From JBAWWY01 sp037144355 (GTDB taxonomy: Bacteria; Bacillota; Clostridia; Peptostreptococcales; Anaerovoracaceae), in assembly GCA_037144355.1 (NCBI GenBank), contig JBAWWY010000006.1, positions 9,520 through 73,519 on the forward strand: a stretch of 64,000 nt of DNA. Direction: 5' to 3'. A model generated the notes under the pieces. That model worked only from the letters and a program-made list of their open reading frames with translations. It had not been told where the DNA came from and did no database searches. The stretch's first letter is position 1; each line of letters begins with the position of its first letter. Position numbers and translations under genes: made by a program. Positions 1 to 8,984 of this stretch are shown here, one piece after another.

Positions 1-71
1 ATTTAATCCCCCCAATAAATAGATAATTGACCCATAAGTCTTCTCGATTATACCCCTGAAATACCATTATT

Positions 72-113
72 GCAACAAAAACAAGAAACAGGTGGGTAAA
101 CACCCACCTGTTT
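72..113 (-). terminator. Intrinsic terminator of the SLH-protein gene
   Basis: A perfect 12-bp inverted repeat (AAACAGGTGGGT at 86-97, ACCCACCTGTTT at 102-113) encloses a 4-base loop. Read on the minus strand it is followed by a T-rich stretch (CTTGTTTTTGTTG). It lies about 100 bases past the stop codon of the SLH-domain gene, so it most likely ends that transcript. Confidence 0.8.
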
Positions 114-215
114 GAACTATTGTGATTTTTGGTTCTATATTTACCAAGATTCGATTAGTCATAACTTTACATTTGGCATAGAACCTTTTTAATTTTACTT
201 TTTTGCTTTGAACTA

Positions 216-2630
216 CTAAATTCTGCTTGGATTTGATATTACTATAACATCATATCCATCATTATCTGTATTAACCTGCCACATTGTTATGTCGGCTGGG
301 TTTCTAACAGCACTAATAGTCTTAAGTACATATTCACCATCAGCAGTATTTAATTGATAAACGACTGCATTACTGCTAATTGTATACCAATCTGTGCCAA
401 CTTTAACAAGTGTGCTTCCGTCCTTATCAGCAACTATACCATTAACATTAGCAAGAGCATCGGTAACACTCTTTGTAACAGAATTTAATTGCACTGCATC
501 AGTAATCACACCAGCTGCATTAATACTAAGGTCAAATAATTCTGGGTGATTGAAAACTAATGCAAATTTTGAGCTTCCGAATAAATCATGAGTGGTTTTA
601 GCTGTGAATGCTTTTCCATTCATAAATCCAGATACTTTAATAACTTTATCTCCATCTGCATTGATTGAGGTTCCTGTAGTGTTAATTACTGCATAAGAAT
701 TTGCATTTCCTGCATCTTGTGCTCTAACAATAAGAACCTGGATCTTGCTTTCGCCATCGTATGTATAGTAAGCGCCTACTAATGTAGTGTCTTTAATGTC
801 AGCAAGAGTGGCTACATCATAAGTTGAAGTAATACCTCTGGCTGCTACTGTAGTTCCGCTAACTGTGAATACTACAGCTGCTGGATCAATAGTCTTGTTG
901 TCAACTATACTTCCAGAAACAGAAACGTCTGTAGGTGTAGTTAGTGCATGAACAGGTACATTGGTCATTTCATCAATTACTCCATCTTTATTTACGGAAT
1001 AAGTAACTAAGTCTCCATAAGTTATGTGTCCAACTCCAAATGTTGCAACAGTAGCATCATCCAATTCGAAAGTTGAATCTGTACCGTCTTTTGTCATTAA
1101 TTCAACTTTTTGTGCGTTGAAAGCAGTAACTGTAGTAGTGCTGTAGTCAATAACTAAAGCATAGTTACCAGTTGATGAATTGCTAACTGTCCAATCATAG
1201 ATATCTCCAGCATAATCAAGACGAGCAGTTCCAGTATCTCCTACTTCAGGTGTACTAGCTGCATAATCTGAAATATCATAATCAGTTCCAGCGATTGTAA
1301 ATGTAAGACCATCGCTTGAAACATCTGTAACTTCTCCAGTTACAGTCTTAGTTCCAACTTCAATCTTCTTAATTCCAGCTGTACCCCATCCATTATAAAC
1401 ATAAACCACATTATCTGTCTTTATGTCTTTAAGGCTAGCCGCTCCCATTAGAGAGAATGAGTTCATATCGATGTTATCATTGGAATCTAAAATGAAATCA
1501 TTTCCAAGTAATGATTGATTGTCAGCAATATCTGCAGCATCATCAGTCGAGAATAAAGCATCAGATGTGGCAACCCAGAATGCTGTTGAATAAGCAGTGT
1601 CTATTCTTTTACCATTAAGATCTGCATTAAGAACAGCACGATGTGTTGCGGATGATGTAGTGTCAACACTATATTTCGAGTGATGTGAGTTAACTGGCTC
1701 TTGAACGCCATTCCAGAAGAATGGAATTGAAGCACTAGCAACATCAGCGCTAATATTGTAATCAGTATCATCAGCAGTTGAAGTGTTAAATATCCCAGCG
1801 CCTGTTGTTCCAACATTAGCTGTGTAGTCTCCAACAATTACATCTGATATAGGATCAATAGCGATTATATCGCCATCACTATTTGTGTATTTGTCAGCAT
1901 AAACGCCAATATATGGGACTAAGTTGATTTGTGTATCTTCAGTTCCCATAACCACTGATGCAACATTTTTTGTAGTGTCAGCATTCAATGTTGCTCCAAG
2001 TCTAATCAACATATTGTCAATTGGATCAAGAGCTGTTGTTTTGTTTTCTGAATCAGTGCTAACCATTTTAACTGTTAGAGTGTTATAAAGCATTTGAGCG
2101 ATGTCGCCTCTAGAAGCGCCTAAAGCTGAAGCTTTGCTAACGTCATCAAATATTCCAAGAGCCTTTGCTTTTACAACATAGTTTGCAGGCCATGTTGCTG
2201 GAAGCAAGCTAGCATCTGTATATCCAAGAGCTCTAACAATCATAGCAGCTGCTTCAACATAAGAAACAGTTTGGCTAGGTTTGAAAGTTCCGTCTGGATA
2301 TCCTTTTATGATTCCAAGACCAGCAGCATAATTTACATAACCTTGAGCCCAAGCAGCTCCGGCCATATCCGCAAATTTGCTAGTACCAGTAGCATAATCT
2401 TGAAGACCTAATGCTACTACGATTAATTTTGCCATTTCTGCTCTTGTAACGATGTTCGCTGGTTTGAAACTTCCGTCTGCATAACCATTAACAACGCCTA
2501 ATCCCATGAGAACTTGGACAGCTTGTGAATTTGGAGTTCCAACAACATCCGTAGGTGTTGCGGCAAACGCCATTGAGAAGCTACCAAGAACTAGGGCAAG
2601 AACAAGCACAAATGAAAGTACTTTTCTCAT
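216..2630 (-). CDS. S-layer homology (SLH) domain cell-surface protein, likely S-layer protein
   Basis: An exported surface protein of 804 aa. I chose the ATG at 2630 because an AGGAGG box (2638-2643) sits 7 bases upstream; the frame is open further upstream but has no such signal. Residues 1-23 are a signal peptide (MRK, a hydrophobic stretch, then AFA). Three SLH repeats follow at about residues 25-200, with the motifs GYADG and GYPDG. Only the first repeat keeps a clear TRAE motif; the second has SYVE and the third SRGD. The remaining ~600 residues are Ala/Thr/Asp/Val-rich with few bulky charged stretches, typical of S-layer proteins, and were not matched to a domain. SLH domains anchor proteins to secondary cell wall polymer. 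The strong promoter and terminator suggest a highly expressed monocistronic gene. Its position at the end of a glycan locus fits a glycosylated S-layer. Confidence 0.85.
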   Translation of the reverse strand: MRKVLSFVLVLALVLGSFSMAFAATPTDVVGTPNSQAVQVLMGLGVVNGYADGSFKPANIVTRAEMAKLIVVALGLQDYATGTSKFADMAGAAWAQGYVNYAAGLGIIKGYPDGTFKPSQTVSYVEAAAMIVRALGYTDASLLPATWPANYVVKAKALGIFDDVSKASALGASRGDIAQMLYNTLTVKMVSTDSENKTTALDPIDNMLIRLGATLNADTTKNVASVVMGTEDTQINLVPYIGVYADKYTNSDGDIIAIDPISDVIVGDYTANVGTTGAGIFNTSTADDTDYNISADVASASIPFFWNGVQEPVNSHHSKYSVDTTSSATHRAVLNADLNGKRIDTAYSTAFWVATSDALFSTDDAADIADNQSLLGNDFILDSNDNIDMNSFSLMGAASLKDIKTDNVVYVYNGWGTAGIKKIEVGTKTVTGEVTDVSSDGLTFTIAGTDYDISDYAASTPEVGDTGTARLDYAGDIYDWTVSNSSTGNYALVIDYSTTTVTAFNAQKVELMTKDGTDSTFELDDATVATFGVGHITYGDLVTYSVNKDGVIDEMTNVPVHALTTPTDVSVSGSIVDNKTIDPAAVVFTVSGTTVAARGITSTYDVATLADIKDTTLVGAYYTYDGESKIQVLIVRAQDAGNANSYAVINTTGTSINADGDKVIKVSGFMNGKAFTAKTTHDLFGSSKFALVFNHPELFDLSINAAGVITDAVQLNSVTKSVTDALANVNGIVADKDGSTLVKVGTDWYTISSNAVVYQLNTADGEYVLKTISAVRNPADITMWQVNTDNDGYDVIVISNPSRI

Positions 2631-2968
2631 AATAATTCCTCCTAAAATATTTCTCCGAAGGGGACAATGAATTAATTTTTCTTTCAAACCATCTTCCCCT
2701 TCCGAAGATAATTTGACTTTTTTATTTAGAAACGCAAGCTTTAATGCATTACGTATCTATCAAATTGTATTATACCCCTTAAACACCCTTTTGGTCAATC
2801 CAAAGTTTGTTTTTTCTTAGTCTGGGCGAGGCTATCCCATTTACGTTTTTATTATATCAGATGCTTCTAATATGTCTGTTACAGATGTATTACAAGTAGT
2901 TTAAAAATGGGATACAAGGATTACACGGCAACAATTGATGGCATAGAATAATACCAATTATGCTATCG
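2631..2968. other. Intergenic region between the SLH gene and the glycan locus
   Basis: No gene is visible in these 338 bases. The left half is the promoter and leader of the SLH gene. The right half contains a 10-bp inverted repeat (TATCCCATTT at 2833-2842, AAATGGGATA at 2905-2914) with a 62-base spacing, and a second minus-strand TATAAT near 2860 with no convincing -35 box. I found no clear intrinsic terminator for the end of the glycan operon, so some read-through into the SLH gene is possible. Confidence 0.6.
2769..2798 (-). promoter_or_regulatory. Sigma-A promoter of the SLH-protein gene
   Basis: On the minus strand TTGACC (2793-2798) and TATAAT (2769-2774) are separated by 18 bases. 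This predicts a leader of about 130 nt before the ATG at 2630. The leader contains an 8-bp inverted repeat (GAAGGGGA at 2657-2664, TCCCCTTC at 2695-2702) just upstream of the ribosome binding site, which could fold as an mRNA-stabilising or translation-modulating hairpin. Confidence 0.8.
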
Positions 2969-3904
2969 CTACTTGAAGTTTATCCTTTTTTCTTCAATTA
3001 CTAGTGGCCTATTTGTAATACGAGTATTTATATTCAATATATATTCGCCCATTATACCAGTAAAAAAAAGCTGTACAGCCCCAAAAAAGAATATGCTAAT
3101 AATGATAGGTGCAGTGCCAATCGGGAATTTATCCCAATAAATAATTTTCATTATAAGGTAAACTAATGCGACTAAGAAACTAAAGCCCGCCACAACAAAT
3201 CCCAAAATCGTTGACAATCTCATAACAACTTTTGAATAAGATGTAATACCCAACATTCCCATATCAAAAAGTGTATAGAAATTATTCTTCGTTTTTCCTG
3301 CTTTCCGTTTTGGTTGTTCAAACTCGATGTCTGCTCGTTGATAACCAAGTTCAGCAATTATTCCCCTTAAATATGGATATGGTTCATTGAGATCTTTAAG
3401 CATCTCAATAAACTCAGCATCATATAACCCGAATCCTGTAAAGTGCTCTATTTGCTCAACATCAGAGACTTTTTTCAAAACTTTGTAGTACTTACTTCTT
3501 AAAAAATACATAATCGGGTTTTCACAGCTCTTAGTTTTTTTGGCAATGACTATTTTAAAACCCTCGTCCCATTTCGCAACTAATTCAACAATTTTCTCTG
3601 GAGGATCTTGGAAATCACATGCCATAACTATAGTGCAGTCGCCAGTTGAATTTAATAAGCCATAATACGGCGACCGTATGTGCCCGAAATTTTTGACATT
3701 AAATATAGCCCGAATTTGAGCATTCTTAGAACAAATCTTTTCTAAAATAACTCTTGATTTATCAGTTGAAAAATTATCGATAAAAGTAATATTGTAGTTA
3801 TGGTATGGAATATCATTTTTAAACACTTCTATTATCGATTGAGCTAACGGCTCAATATTTTCTTCTTCGTTATAGCAAGGTATCAAAACACTAATCGTTT
3901 TCAT
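2969..3904 (-). CDS. GtrB/DPM1-like polyprenyl-phosphate glycosyltransferase (GT2)
   Basis: A 311-aa family 2 glycosyltransferase of the DPM1/ArnC/GtrB group. The N-terminus begins with the strand ISVLIPCYNEEENI and the nucleotide/metal site VMACDFQDPP appears near residue 100. Two hydrophobic segments at about residues 230-255 and 265-290 are the C-terminal membrane hairpin typical of GtrB proteins. Such enzymes move a sugar from a nucleotide to undecaprenyl phosphate on the cytoplasmic face. It is the last gene of the glycan locus and overlaps the preceding reductase by 4 bases. A GtrA-like flippase lies five genes upstream, so it probably loads the sugar made by this sub-cluster onto the lipid carrier. 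The actual sugar is inferred. Confidence 0.8.
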   Translation of the reverse strand: MKTISVLIPCYNEEENIEPLAQSIIEVFKNDIPYHNYNITFIDNFSTDKSRVILEKICSKNAQIRAIFNVKNFGHIRSPYYGLLNSTGDCTIVMACDFQDPPEKIVELVAKWDEGFKIVIAKKTKSCENPIMYFLRSKYYKVLKKVSDVEQIEHFTGFGLYDAEFIEMLKDLNEPYPYLRGIIAELGYQRADIEFEQPKRKAGKTKNNFYTLFDMGMLGITSYSKVVMRLSTILGFVVAGFSFLVALVYLIMKIIYWDKFPIGTAPIIISIFFFGAVQLFFTGIMGEYILNINTRITNRPLVIEEKRINFK

Positions 3905-4821
3905 TGCGAATTCTCCTCCTTATACCATGATATTGTTTTAGCTATTCCCTCTTTGAAATTTGTATTTTGATAAAATCCTGTATCTTCTATGAGGTTTGTG
4001 ATATCAGCGCAAAGATTCATGACTTGATTTTCGCTATATTCTTTTTCTCCAATTCCTAAAGGTAGTTTTGGATCAATTAAATCTCTGATGGTCTCTACAT
4101 ACTGAAGTAATGGCTTCCCCTCGCCGCATCCAATACAATAAATATTATCCCCTCCATTTTCGCTTAAAAGATATAATGCCCTTGCCGCATCCTCGCAATA
4201 AATAAACTCCCATATTTGTTCACATTTTGTTAAAGCCGGCTTTCTACCGGCAAGAAGTTCTCTTATGATATACATAATCATAGTTTCATTACTATTATTT
4301 GGCCCATATACACTAAATATTCTTGCCCATATATGCCTAATTCCTATATTATTGCAGGCAATCTTGCTCAATTTTCCAGCGGCATATTTTGCTATACCAT
4401 AAGCATTTTCAGGATTACATCGTGTTACTGGAGATATTGTATGGTTTACTCTACCATATTCAGCTTGTGATCCTGCTCCTATAAAAGTCTCACATCCTAA
4501 TTTGCTAGCAAGGCCAACGGCATCAATTGTATATTGAATGTTAAGGATATGCGCCGAAATATTATTCCGACTTTCATTCGAAGTTTCGGCCCAAGCAAAA
4601 TGATAAAAGACGCAGTAGGTTGAATCTTTTTCTGCTTTCATTTTTTTTAGATTCTCAAGATTGCATTCCACTATATTTACTAATGGAGATGCTGGTATTC
4701 TGCTTAAATTATTTGATCCTTCATGCACAATGGCAAGGACTTCTACCCCATTAATAATACATTCTTTAATTAATGCAATACCCAACATGCTAGTAGCCCC
4801 AGTAATGGCAATTTTATTCAC
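3901..4821 (-). CDS. NAD(P)-dependent sugar epimerase/reductase (extended SDR)
   Basis: A 306-aa extended short-chain dehydrogenase. The Rossmann motif GATSMLG is at residues 8-14, a catalytic Ser occurs in GAGSQAEYG, and Tyr and Lys occur in YGIAK (about residues 140-144). It follows a TPP-dependent enzyme by 12 bases and precedes a GtrB-like transferase with a 4-base overlap. In the yersiniose pathway the equivalent step (YerF) reduces the ketone introduced by the TPP enzyme YerE; abequose and tyvelose clusters also use SDRs to reduce 3,6-dideoxy-4-ketohexoses. A CDP-sugar ketoreductase is therefore the most likely role. An epimerase cannot be excluded from sequence alone. Confidence 0.7.
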   Translation of the reverse strand: MNKIAITGATSMLGIALIKECIINGVEVLAIVHEGSNNLSRIPASPLVNIVECNLENLKKMKAEKDSTYCVFYHFAWAETSNESRNNISAHILNIQYTIDAVGLASKLGCETFIGAGSQAEYGRVNHTISPVTRCNPENAYGIAKYAAGKLSKIACNNIGIRHIWARIFSVYGPNNSNETMIMYIIRELLAGRKPALTKCEQIWEFIYCEDAARALYLLSENGGDNIYCIGCGEGKPLLQYVETIRDLIDPKLPLGIGEKEYSENQVMNLCADITNLIEDTGFYQNTNFKEGIAKTISWYKEENSQ

Positions 4822-4833
4822 ACTATCACCTTT

Positions 4834-6624
4834 TTATCTCTCTGGTTTAATCACCATAGTATCATAAAATTCTTCTCTTGAGAGGTATGGAAACATATCC
4901 TCATATTTTCTTGATACAAGCGTGCCTTCCGGTAGCTTGTCTGATGAAACTCGAGGTATGATTAGTTGCCATTCAGGATTCATAACATCGCAAATCACAG
5001 GTCCGTCGTAATTTAGTACTTCATCAATCTTTTCATCAAGTTCCTCTATATTACTTATTCTTACACCTTTAATCCCATATGCCTTAGCAATTTCCAATGA
5101 GTCTGGGCACCATACTCCTGAATTTGGACCTTCTCCGAAAAATCTATCTTCCATATAGTTATGCTGCGTTTGCCTTATTAGCAAATATCCATTATTATTA
5201 AAAATAAATACTTTAATCGGCAAATTATTATGTTTTATTGTGGCAAACTCCTGAATGTTCATTTGCAAACTACCATCTCCAGTAATAACAATAGTTTTTT
5301 TGTATTGATTTGCTGCACATGCACCTATTCCTGCAACCCAATACCCCATAGAAGAAAGACCACCTGTTGTTAAGAATCTTTGCCCCTTTTTTATTTTCCA
5401 AGTTTGACAAGCTACATGAAAGCAAGAACCAGTATCTACTAGTATAATATGCTCGTTATCGGTTTTTTGGCTTAGCCTTTCGGTGAAAGAATAAGAATTA
5501 ATCGGTTTTTCATTTTCATATTCAGGCAGTACCACTGGATATTTTGCTTTCCAGTTTGAACAAATATTAACCCATTTTTCATCTGTGATCCACTGAGTTT
5601 CATCAGCAATTTTAGATAACCCAGTTATAAATTTTTTTGCGTCTTCATTTACCTTAAGGTCGATGCAAACTCCTGGCTTATCTAATTCCTTAATGTCAAT
5701 ATCCACTACTATTTTTTTAGCGTTTCGGCCAAATTGTCTTGCATCATGCCCGATTGATGAAGTTGATAATCTGCTTCCAATTGCAATAATTAAATCGGCA
5801 TTTTGAATTGCAAAATTTGCCGCTCTTTCTCCATAATTTCCAGGTCTTCCAACGTACAATTCATTATCCGATTCTACAATATCAATACCTAAACGAGTTG
5901 TAATAATTGGGATCCTAAATCTTTTAATAAAAGTCAACAATTCATTCTGGCTATTAGACAGCCTAATTCCTTGCCCAGCGATAATAAGGGGCCTCTTTGA
6001 CTCCTTCATCATATTCCACACTTCATTAAACGTTTTGATTTTATCTCTTCTATTATCATATTGTATTTCTGGTGAATATCCGTTTAGTAATTTTACAGGG
6101 ACTTCCATTCTTTGAATGTCTAGTGGAACATCTACCCAAACAGGGCCAGGTCTTCCTGACATAGCCAAATAATAAGCTTTCTCCATATAAAATCTTATTT
6201 TACTAGGATCATCCACTGTAATAAAATATTTTGTTGCTTTCTCTACAAATGGCCTTATAAAAATTCCTTGTACGCCAAATTGTCTAATTCCGCTTTTTTC
6301 TTGATATTGAACACATGCTAATGCAGATTGCCCAGAAATAATCATCATTGGAGCAGAGTCTGTCCACCCACCTACTAATCCATTCACTACGTTAATGCTT
6401 CCAGGCCCTGCCGTAACTAAGGCAACTCCAAGTTTTCCAGTTATCCTCGAGTATGCATCTGCTGCCATTCCACAAGTCTGTTCGTGATGAGCACAAATAG
6501 TCTTTATCTCCGGACATCTTGCTAACGCATCATTTAAATACATTGCCTGGCCCCCTGAAACCATAAAGGCGGTATCTACTCCCTTTTCTTTTAAAAATTT
6601 AAAAATATAGTCCGATACAATCAT
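4834..6624 (-). CDS. Thiamine-pyrophosphate enzyme, acetolactate synthase-like (YerE-like candidate)
   Basis: A 596-aa TPP enzyme with the full three-domain architecture of acetolactate synthase. The start at ATG 6624 is preceded by GGGGGTGA; an in-frame codon 18 bases earlier has no ribosome binding site. The catalytic glutamate is in HHEQ near residue 48, and the Mg/TPP motif runs from TGDGS to FNNNGY around residues 450-475. No regulatory small subunit gene is nearby and the gene sits among CDP-sugar genes, which argues against valine biosynthesis. YerE of Yersinia and AviB1-type enzymes of orthosomycin producers are homologous TPP enzymes that add a two-carbon unit from pyruvate to a ketosugar. 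I infer a similar C-C bond-forming role, with the donor possibly supplied by the aldolase and dehydrogenase encoded just upstream. Confidence 0.75.
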   Translation of the reverse strand: MIVSDYIFKFLKEKGVDTAFMVSGGQAMYLNDALARCPEIKTICAHHEQTCGMAADAYSRITGKLGVALVTAGPGSINVVNGLVGGWTDSAPMMIISGQSALACVQYQEKSGIRQFGVQGIFIRPFVEKATKYFITVDDPSKIRFYMEKAYYLAMSGRPGPVWVDVPLDIQRMEVPVKLLNGYSPEIQYDNRRDKIKTFNEVWNMMKESKRPLIIAGQGIRLSNSQNELLTFIKRFRIPIITTRLGIDIVESDNELYVGRPGNYGERAANFAIQNADLIIAIGSRLSTSSIGHDARQFGRNAKKIVVDIDIKELDKPGVCIDLKVNEDAKKFITGLSKIADETQWITDEKWVNICSNWKAKYPVVLPEYENEKPINSYSFTERLSQKTDNEHIILVDTGSCFHVACQTWKIKKGQRFLTTGGLSSMGYWVAGIGACAANQYKKTIVITGDGSLQMNIQEFATIKHNNLPIKVFIFNNNGYLLIRQTQHNYMEDRFFGEGPNSGVWCPDSLEIAKAYGIKGVRISNIEELDEKIDEVLNYDGPVICDVMNPEWQLIIPRVSSDKLPEGTLVSRKYEDMFPYLSREEFYDTMVIKPER

Positions 6625-6649
6625 GTAATAATTCACCCCCATATTATTT

Positions 6650-7693
6650 CTATAATAAAGATTCCATTAAATAGCTAGTTTCATCATACTTTTGTATCTG
6701 TGCTAAATTCATAGCAACATCTATTACGGCGTCTTCTTGACCTCCAACCACTTTCCTTTTGCCTAATTCCATAAAAACATCTCTTGGATCAACATTAAAC
6801 GCTATAGATGCTTTAGCAACCTGAGTAGCAAACGATGAAAATACTCCTGCTAAACCACTTACAATGCTAATAGAATCTATCCCCTGAGATCTTATCCCGA
6901 AGTTTGATACAACATTTTCACTAGCATCTAACATTTTATAGAAATCTAGGTTAGTATTAATACCAACCTTTCGTAGCAAAGCTTCTAATGCCTCCAGCTG
7001 ACAATTGCCTGCTCCTGCTCCAAATCCGCGTATTGTTCCATCAATTATTGTCGCTCCTGATTTAATTGCGGTATAAGCGTTAGCCACACCTAGCCCTAGA
7101 TTATTATGTGAATGAAATCCTATATTAATATTAAGTTTTGAAGCCAATGCGCTTATAGTGCTCTGCACCATTTCAGGAGTAGATGCTCCTGCTGAATCCA
7201 TTATCACAACCCCCATTGCTCCATAGGATTGCAATTTCAATGCTTCTTCCACTAATCTTTCCGTTGATGCCATATGGTACATCATCAAAACACCATATAC
7301 ATCTTTCCCCTTTTCTCTTACATATTCAATATGTTGCCTAGTTACATCCGCTTCCGTGCAGTGAGCTGCAACGCAAAAAAGATCAACTCCAATTTCAATT
7401 GCTGGAACTAAATTGTCCTTAATAGTCCCAAATCCTGGGATTAAAAATGTTCCTAGTTTGGTATCTCTAAGATTATCCCTAGCAATTTGAAGCATTTCTT
7501 CATCGTCAAGAAGCGATACTCCAACTTGTAATGAAGATGCCCCTAAACCATTACCATGGCCAACAATTATGGTATGCATTTTTGCTTGATCCATTAACGT
7601 GCAATAATTTTTAATGTTTTCACGAGTTAGTTGATGCTTAATTGCATGTGAGCCATCCCTTAAAGTAGAATCAAAGAAAATTAGGTTGCTCAT
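6650..7693 (-). CDS. 4-hydroxy-2-oxovalerate aldolase-like enzyme (DmpG/MhpE family)
   Basis: A 347-aa class II pyruvate aldolase of the HMGL-like superfamily. The motif FDSTLRDGSHAIKHQ at the N-terminus carries the metal-binding Asp and catalytic residues, GHGNGLG follows, and FHSHNNLGLG (around residue 195) supplies the metal-binding His pair. Family members cleave 4-hydroxy-2-oxopentanoate to pyruvate and acetaldehyde, reversibly, and channel acetaldehyde to a partner dehydrogenase. That partner overlaps this gene by 4 bases. Aromatic meta-cleavage genes, the usual neighbours of this pair, are absent; the context is nucleotide-sugar synthesis. The pair may provide a two- or four-carbon unit for the adjacent TPP enzyme. 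Direction and true substrate are unknown. Confidence 0.85.
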   Translation of the reverse strand: MSNLIFFDSTLRDGSHAIKHQLTRENIKNYCTLMDQAKMHTIIVGHGNGLGASSLQVGVSLLDDEEMLQIARDNLRDTKLGTFLIPGFGTIKDNLVPAIEIGVDLFCVAAHCTEADVTRQHIEYVREKGKDVYGVLMMYHMASTERLVEEALKLQSYGAMGVVIMDSAGASTPEMVQSTISALASKLNINIGFHSHNNLGLGVANAYTAIKSGATIIDGTIRGFGAGAGNCQLEALEALLRKVGINTNLDFYKMLDASENVVSNFGIRSQGIDSISIVSGLAGVFSSFATQVAKASIAFNVDPRDVFMELGKRKVVGGQEDAVIDVAMNLAQIQKYDETSYLMESLL

Positions 7694-8580
7694 TGTTCAT
7701 GCTCCTTTCCACATATAATACATTTTTTTGCATACTCTTCGGCAATTTTAATCGCCGCACAAGTGATAATGTCCAAATTCCCCGAATAATCCGGTAGATA
7801 ATCGCCTAATCCTAAAACTTCAATAGTAGTTATTACTCTTCCGTCCTCGTATAGCGGCCCAAGTACTATTTTGTAGCCTGGAACATATTGCTTTATTTTA
7901 TTTGCTATTTCATGAATTTTTTCATGTAATAAAGCTATATTAGGATTATCTATTTTTGCATAGATCGTATTTCTCATAATTATTGGTGGTTCAGCTGGGT
8001 TTAATATTATTATTGCTTTTGTTTTCTCGACACCTGTAAATTTTGCTAAAGCCTCCCTCGTTGTCTGAGTAAATTCATCAATATTATTTCTTGTCCCAGG
8101 TCCAGCAGATTTTGAGGCAATGCTTGCAACTATCTCAATATACTTGGTTTCTGGATGTACTGATGAAATTGCATATGCTATTGGGATTGTTGCTTGTCCA
8201 CCACATGTTATTAAATTTACGTTGAGCTGATCCATGCATTCTTCTAAATTTAGAACTGGAATGCACATTTTCCCTATACGGGATGGCGTTAGGTCAATTA
8301 CAAACTTGTTTAGCCGTTTCAGAATTGGCGCATTATATAAATGCACTTTTGCTGATGTTGCATCAAATACGATATCACAACATGAAGGGTCTTCTTCAAT
8401 TGCCTTAATTGAGTCTGCTGAAACTCTAATACCCATATCTATAGCGATTTGCATACCCCTAGAATCCAAATTTCTTCCTGTGAAGATGCTACACTCCAAA
8501 ACTTCTGATCGTTGGATCTTAATTAAAAGGTCTGTCCCAATATTGCCAGTGCCTATAATGCCGACCTTAACTTTTTTCAT
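7690..8580 (-). CDS. Acylating acetaldehyde dehydrogenase (DmpF/MhpF family)
   Basis: A 296-aa enzyme of the CoA-acylating aldehyde dehydrogenase family that pairs with 4-hydroxy-2-oxovalerate aldolases. The Rossmann motif GIIGTGNIGTDL is at residues 8-19 and the catalytic cysteine is in NLITCGGQA near residue 125, which matches family length and layout. It interconverts acetaldehyde and acetyl-CoA with NAD. The 4-base overlap with the aldolase gene indicates translational coupling, consistent with the bifunctional complex known for DmpFG. Cys-rich residues at the extreme C-terminus (CIICGKE) are an addition of unknown meaning. It precedes the TPP enzyme in the same transcript. Confidence 0.85.
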   Translation of the reverse strand: MKKVKVGIIGTGNIGTDLLIKIQRSEVLECSIFTGRNLDSRGMQIAIDMGIRVSADSIKAIEEDPSCCDIVFDATSAKVHLYNAPILKRLNKFVIDLTPSRIGKMCIPVLNLEECMDQLNVNLITCGGQATIPIAYAISSVHPETKYIEIVASIASKSAGPGTRNNIDEFTQTTREALAKFTGVEKTKAIIILNPAEPPIIMRNTIYAKIDNPNIALLHEKIHEIANKIKQYVPGYKIVLGPLYEDGRVITTIEVLGLGDYLPDYSGNLDIITCAAIKIAEEYAKKCIICGKEHEQ

Positions 8581-8591
8581 GGATTATTCTC

Positions 8592-8984
8592 CTAACTTTT
8601 AAAACTGAACTTATTGTGCCCTATATAACTTACAATTGTAGTTACGAAAAGACACCCAATGCCAGCTACATATTTATTCATTGATAGAGTTTCAACACAT
8701 ACAAATAAGAATATCAAGTTGGCAATATAGCTAATACCATAGACTGTTAAAAATCTAATAATTTCATTGAAGGATTTTTTCTTAACTTTGAAAGTAAAAT
8801 ACTTATTCCAAAAGTAGCTATTTGCAATTCCAACAATATTAGCAATTAAGTTGGCAAATATATAAAACATGCCTACCTTAAGAAGCAAAGCATAACATCC
8901 ATAACCAACAACTGTATTCAATCCCCCTACGAATAAGAAACGGATTCTCTTATCATCGAAGCTATCTTTAAATATTTTTATCAT
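8592..8984 (-). CDS. GtrA-family membrane protein (lipid-linked sugar flippase candidate)
   Basis: A 130-aa small membrane protein with four predicted transmembrane helices and the GtrA-type opening RIRFLFVGGLNTVVGYG. An in-frame ATG at 8999 also exists, but the ATG at 8984 has a GGA box about 7 bases upstream and overlaps the end of rfbH, so I chose it. The central basic motif WNKYFTFKVKK is typical of the family. GtrA proteins are thought to flip undecaprenyl-phosphate-linked monosaccharides made by GtrB. A GtrB-like transferase is encoded at the end of the same operon, and a polytopic membrane protein upstream (13738-15162) is a candidate for the third component. Confidence 0.85.
   Translation of the reverse strand: MIKIFKDSFDDKRIRFLFVGGLNTVVGYGCYALLLKVGMFYIFANLIANIVGIANSYFWNKYFTFKVKKKSFNEIIRFLTVYGISYIANLIFLFVCVETLSMNKYVAGIGCLFVTTIVSYIGHNKFSFKS

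Noticed and set aside
131..185. Inverted repeat GGTTCTAT (131-138)/ATAGAACC (178-185) followed by T-runs on the plus strand
   Set aside because: The stem is only 8 bp with a 39-base loop, and no plus-strand gene precedes it in the window; too weak to call a terminator.
1601..1837. 78-codon frame inside the SLH gene
   Set aside because: It lies on the same strand in another frame of the SLH gene, with Leu/Gln-rich low-complexity sequence and no start signal.
2833..2914. 10-bp inverted repeat TATCCCATTT/AAATGGGATA as terminator of the glycan operon
   Set aside because: The arms are 62 bases apart with no T-tract after the distal arm on the minus strand.
4834..6624. Housekeeping acetolactate synthase (ilvB) for valine/isoleucine synthesis
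   Set aside because: No ilvN, ilvC or ilvD nearby; the gene lies between an aldolase and a sugar reductase in a glycan operon.
6650..8580. Aromatic meta-cleavage catabolic genes
   Set aside because: The aldolase/dehydrogenase pair is real, but no ring-cleavage dioxygenase, hydrolase or hydratase accompanies it, and the surroundings are nucleotide-sugar genes.
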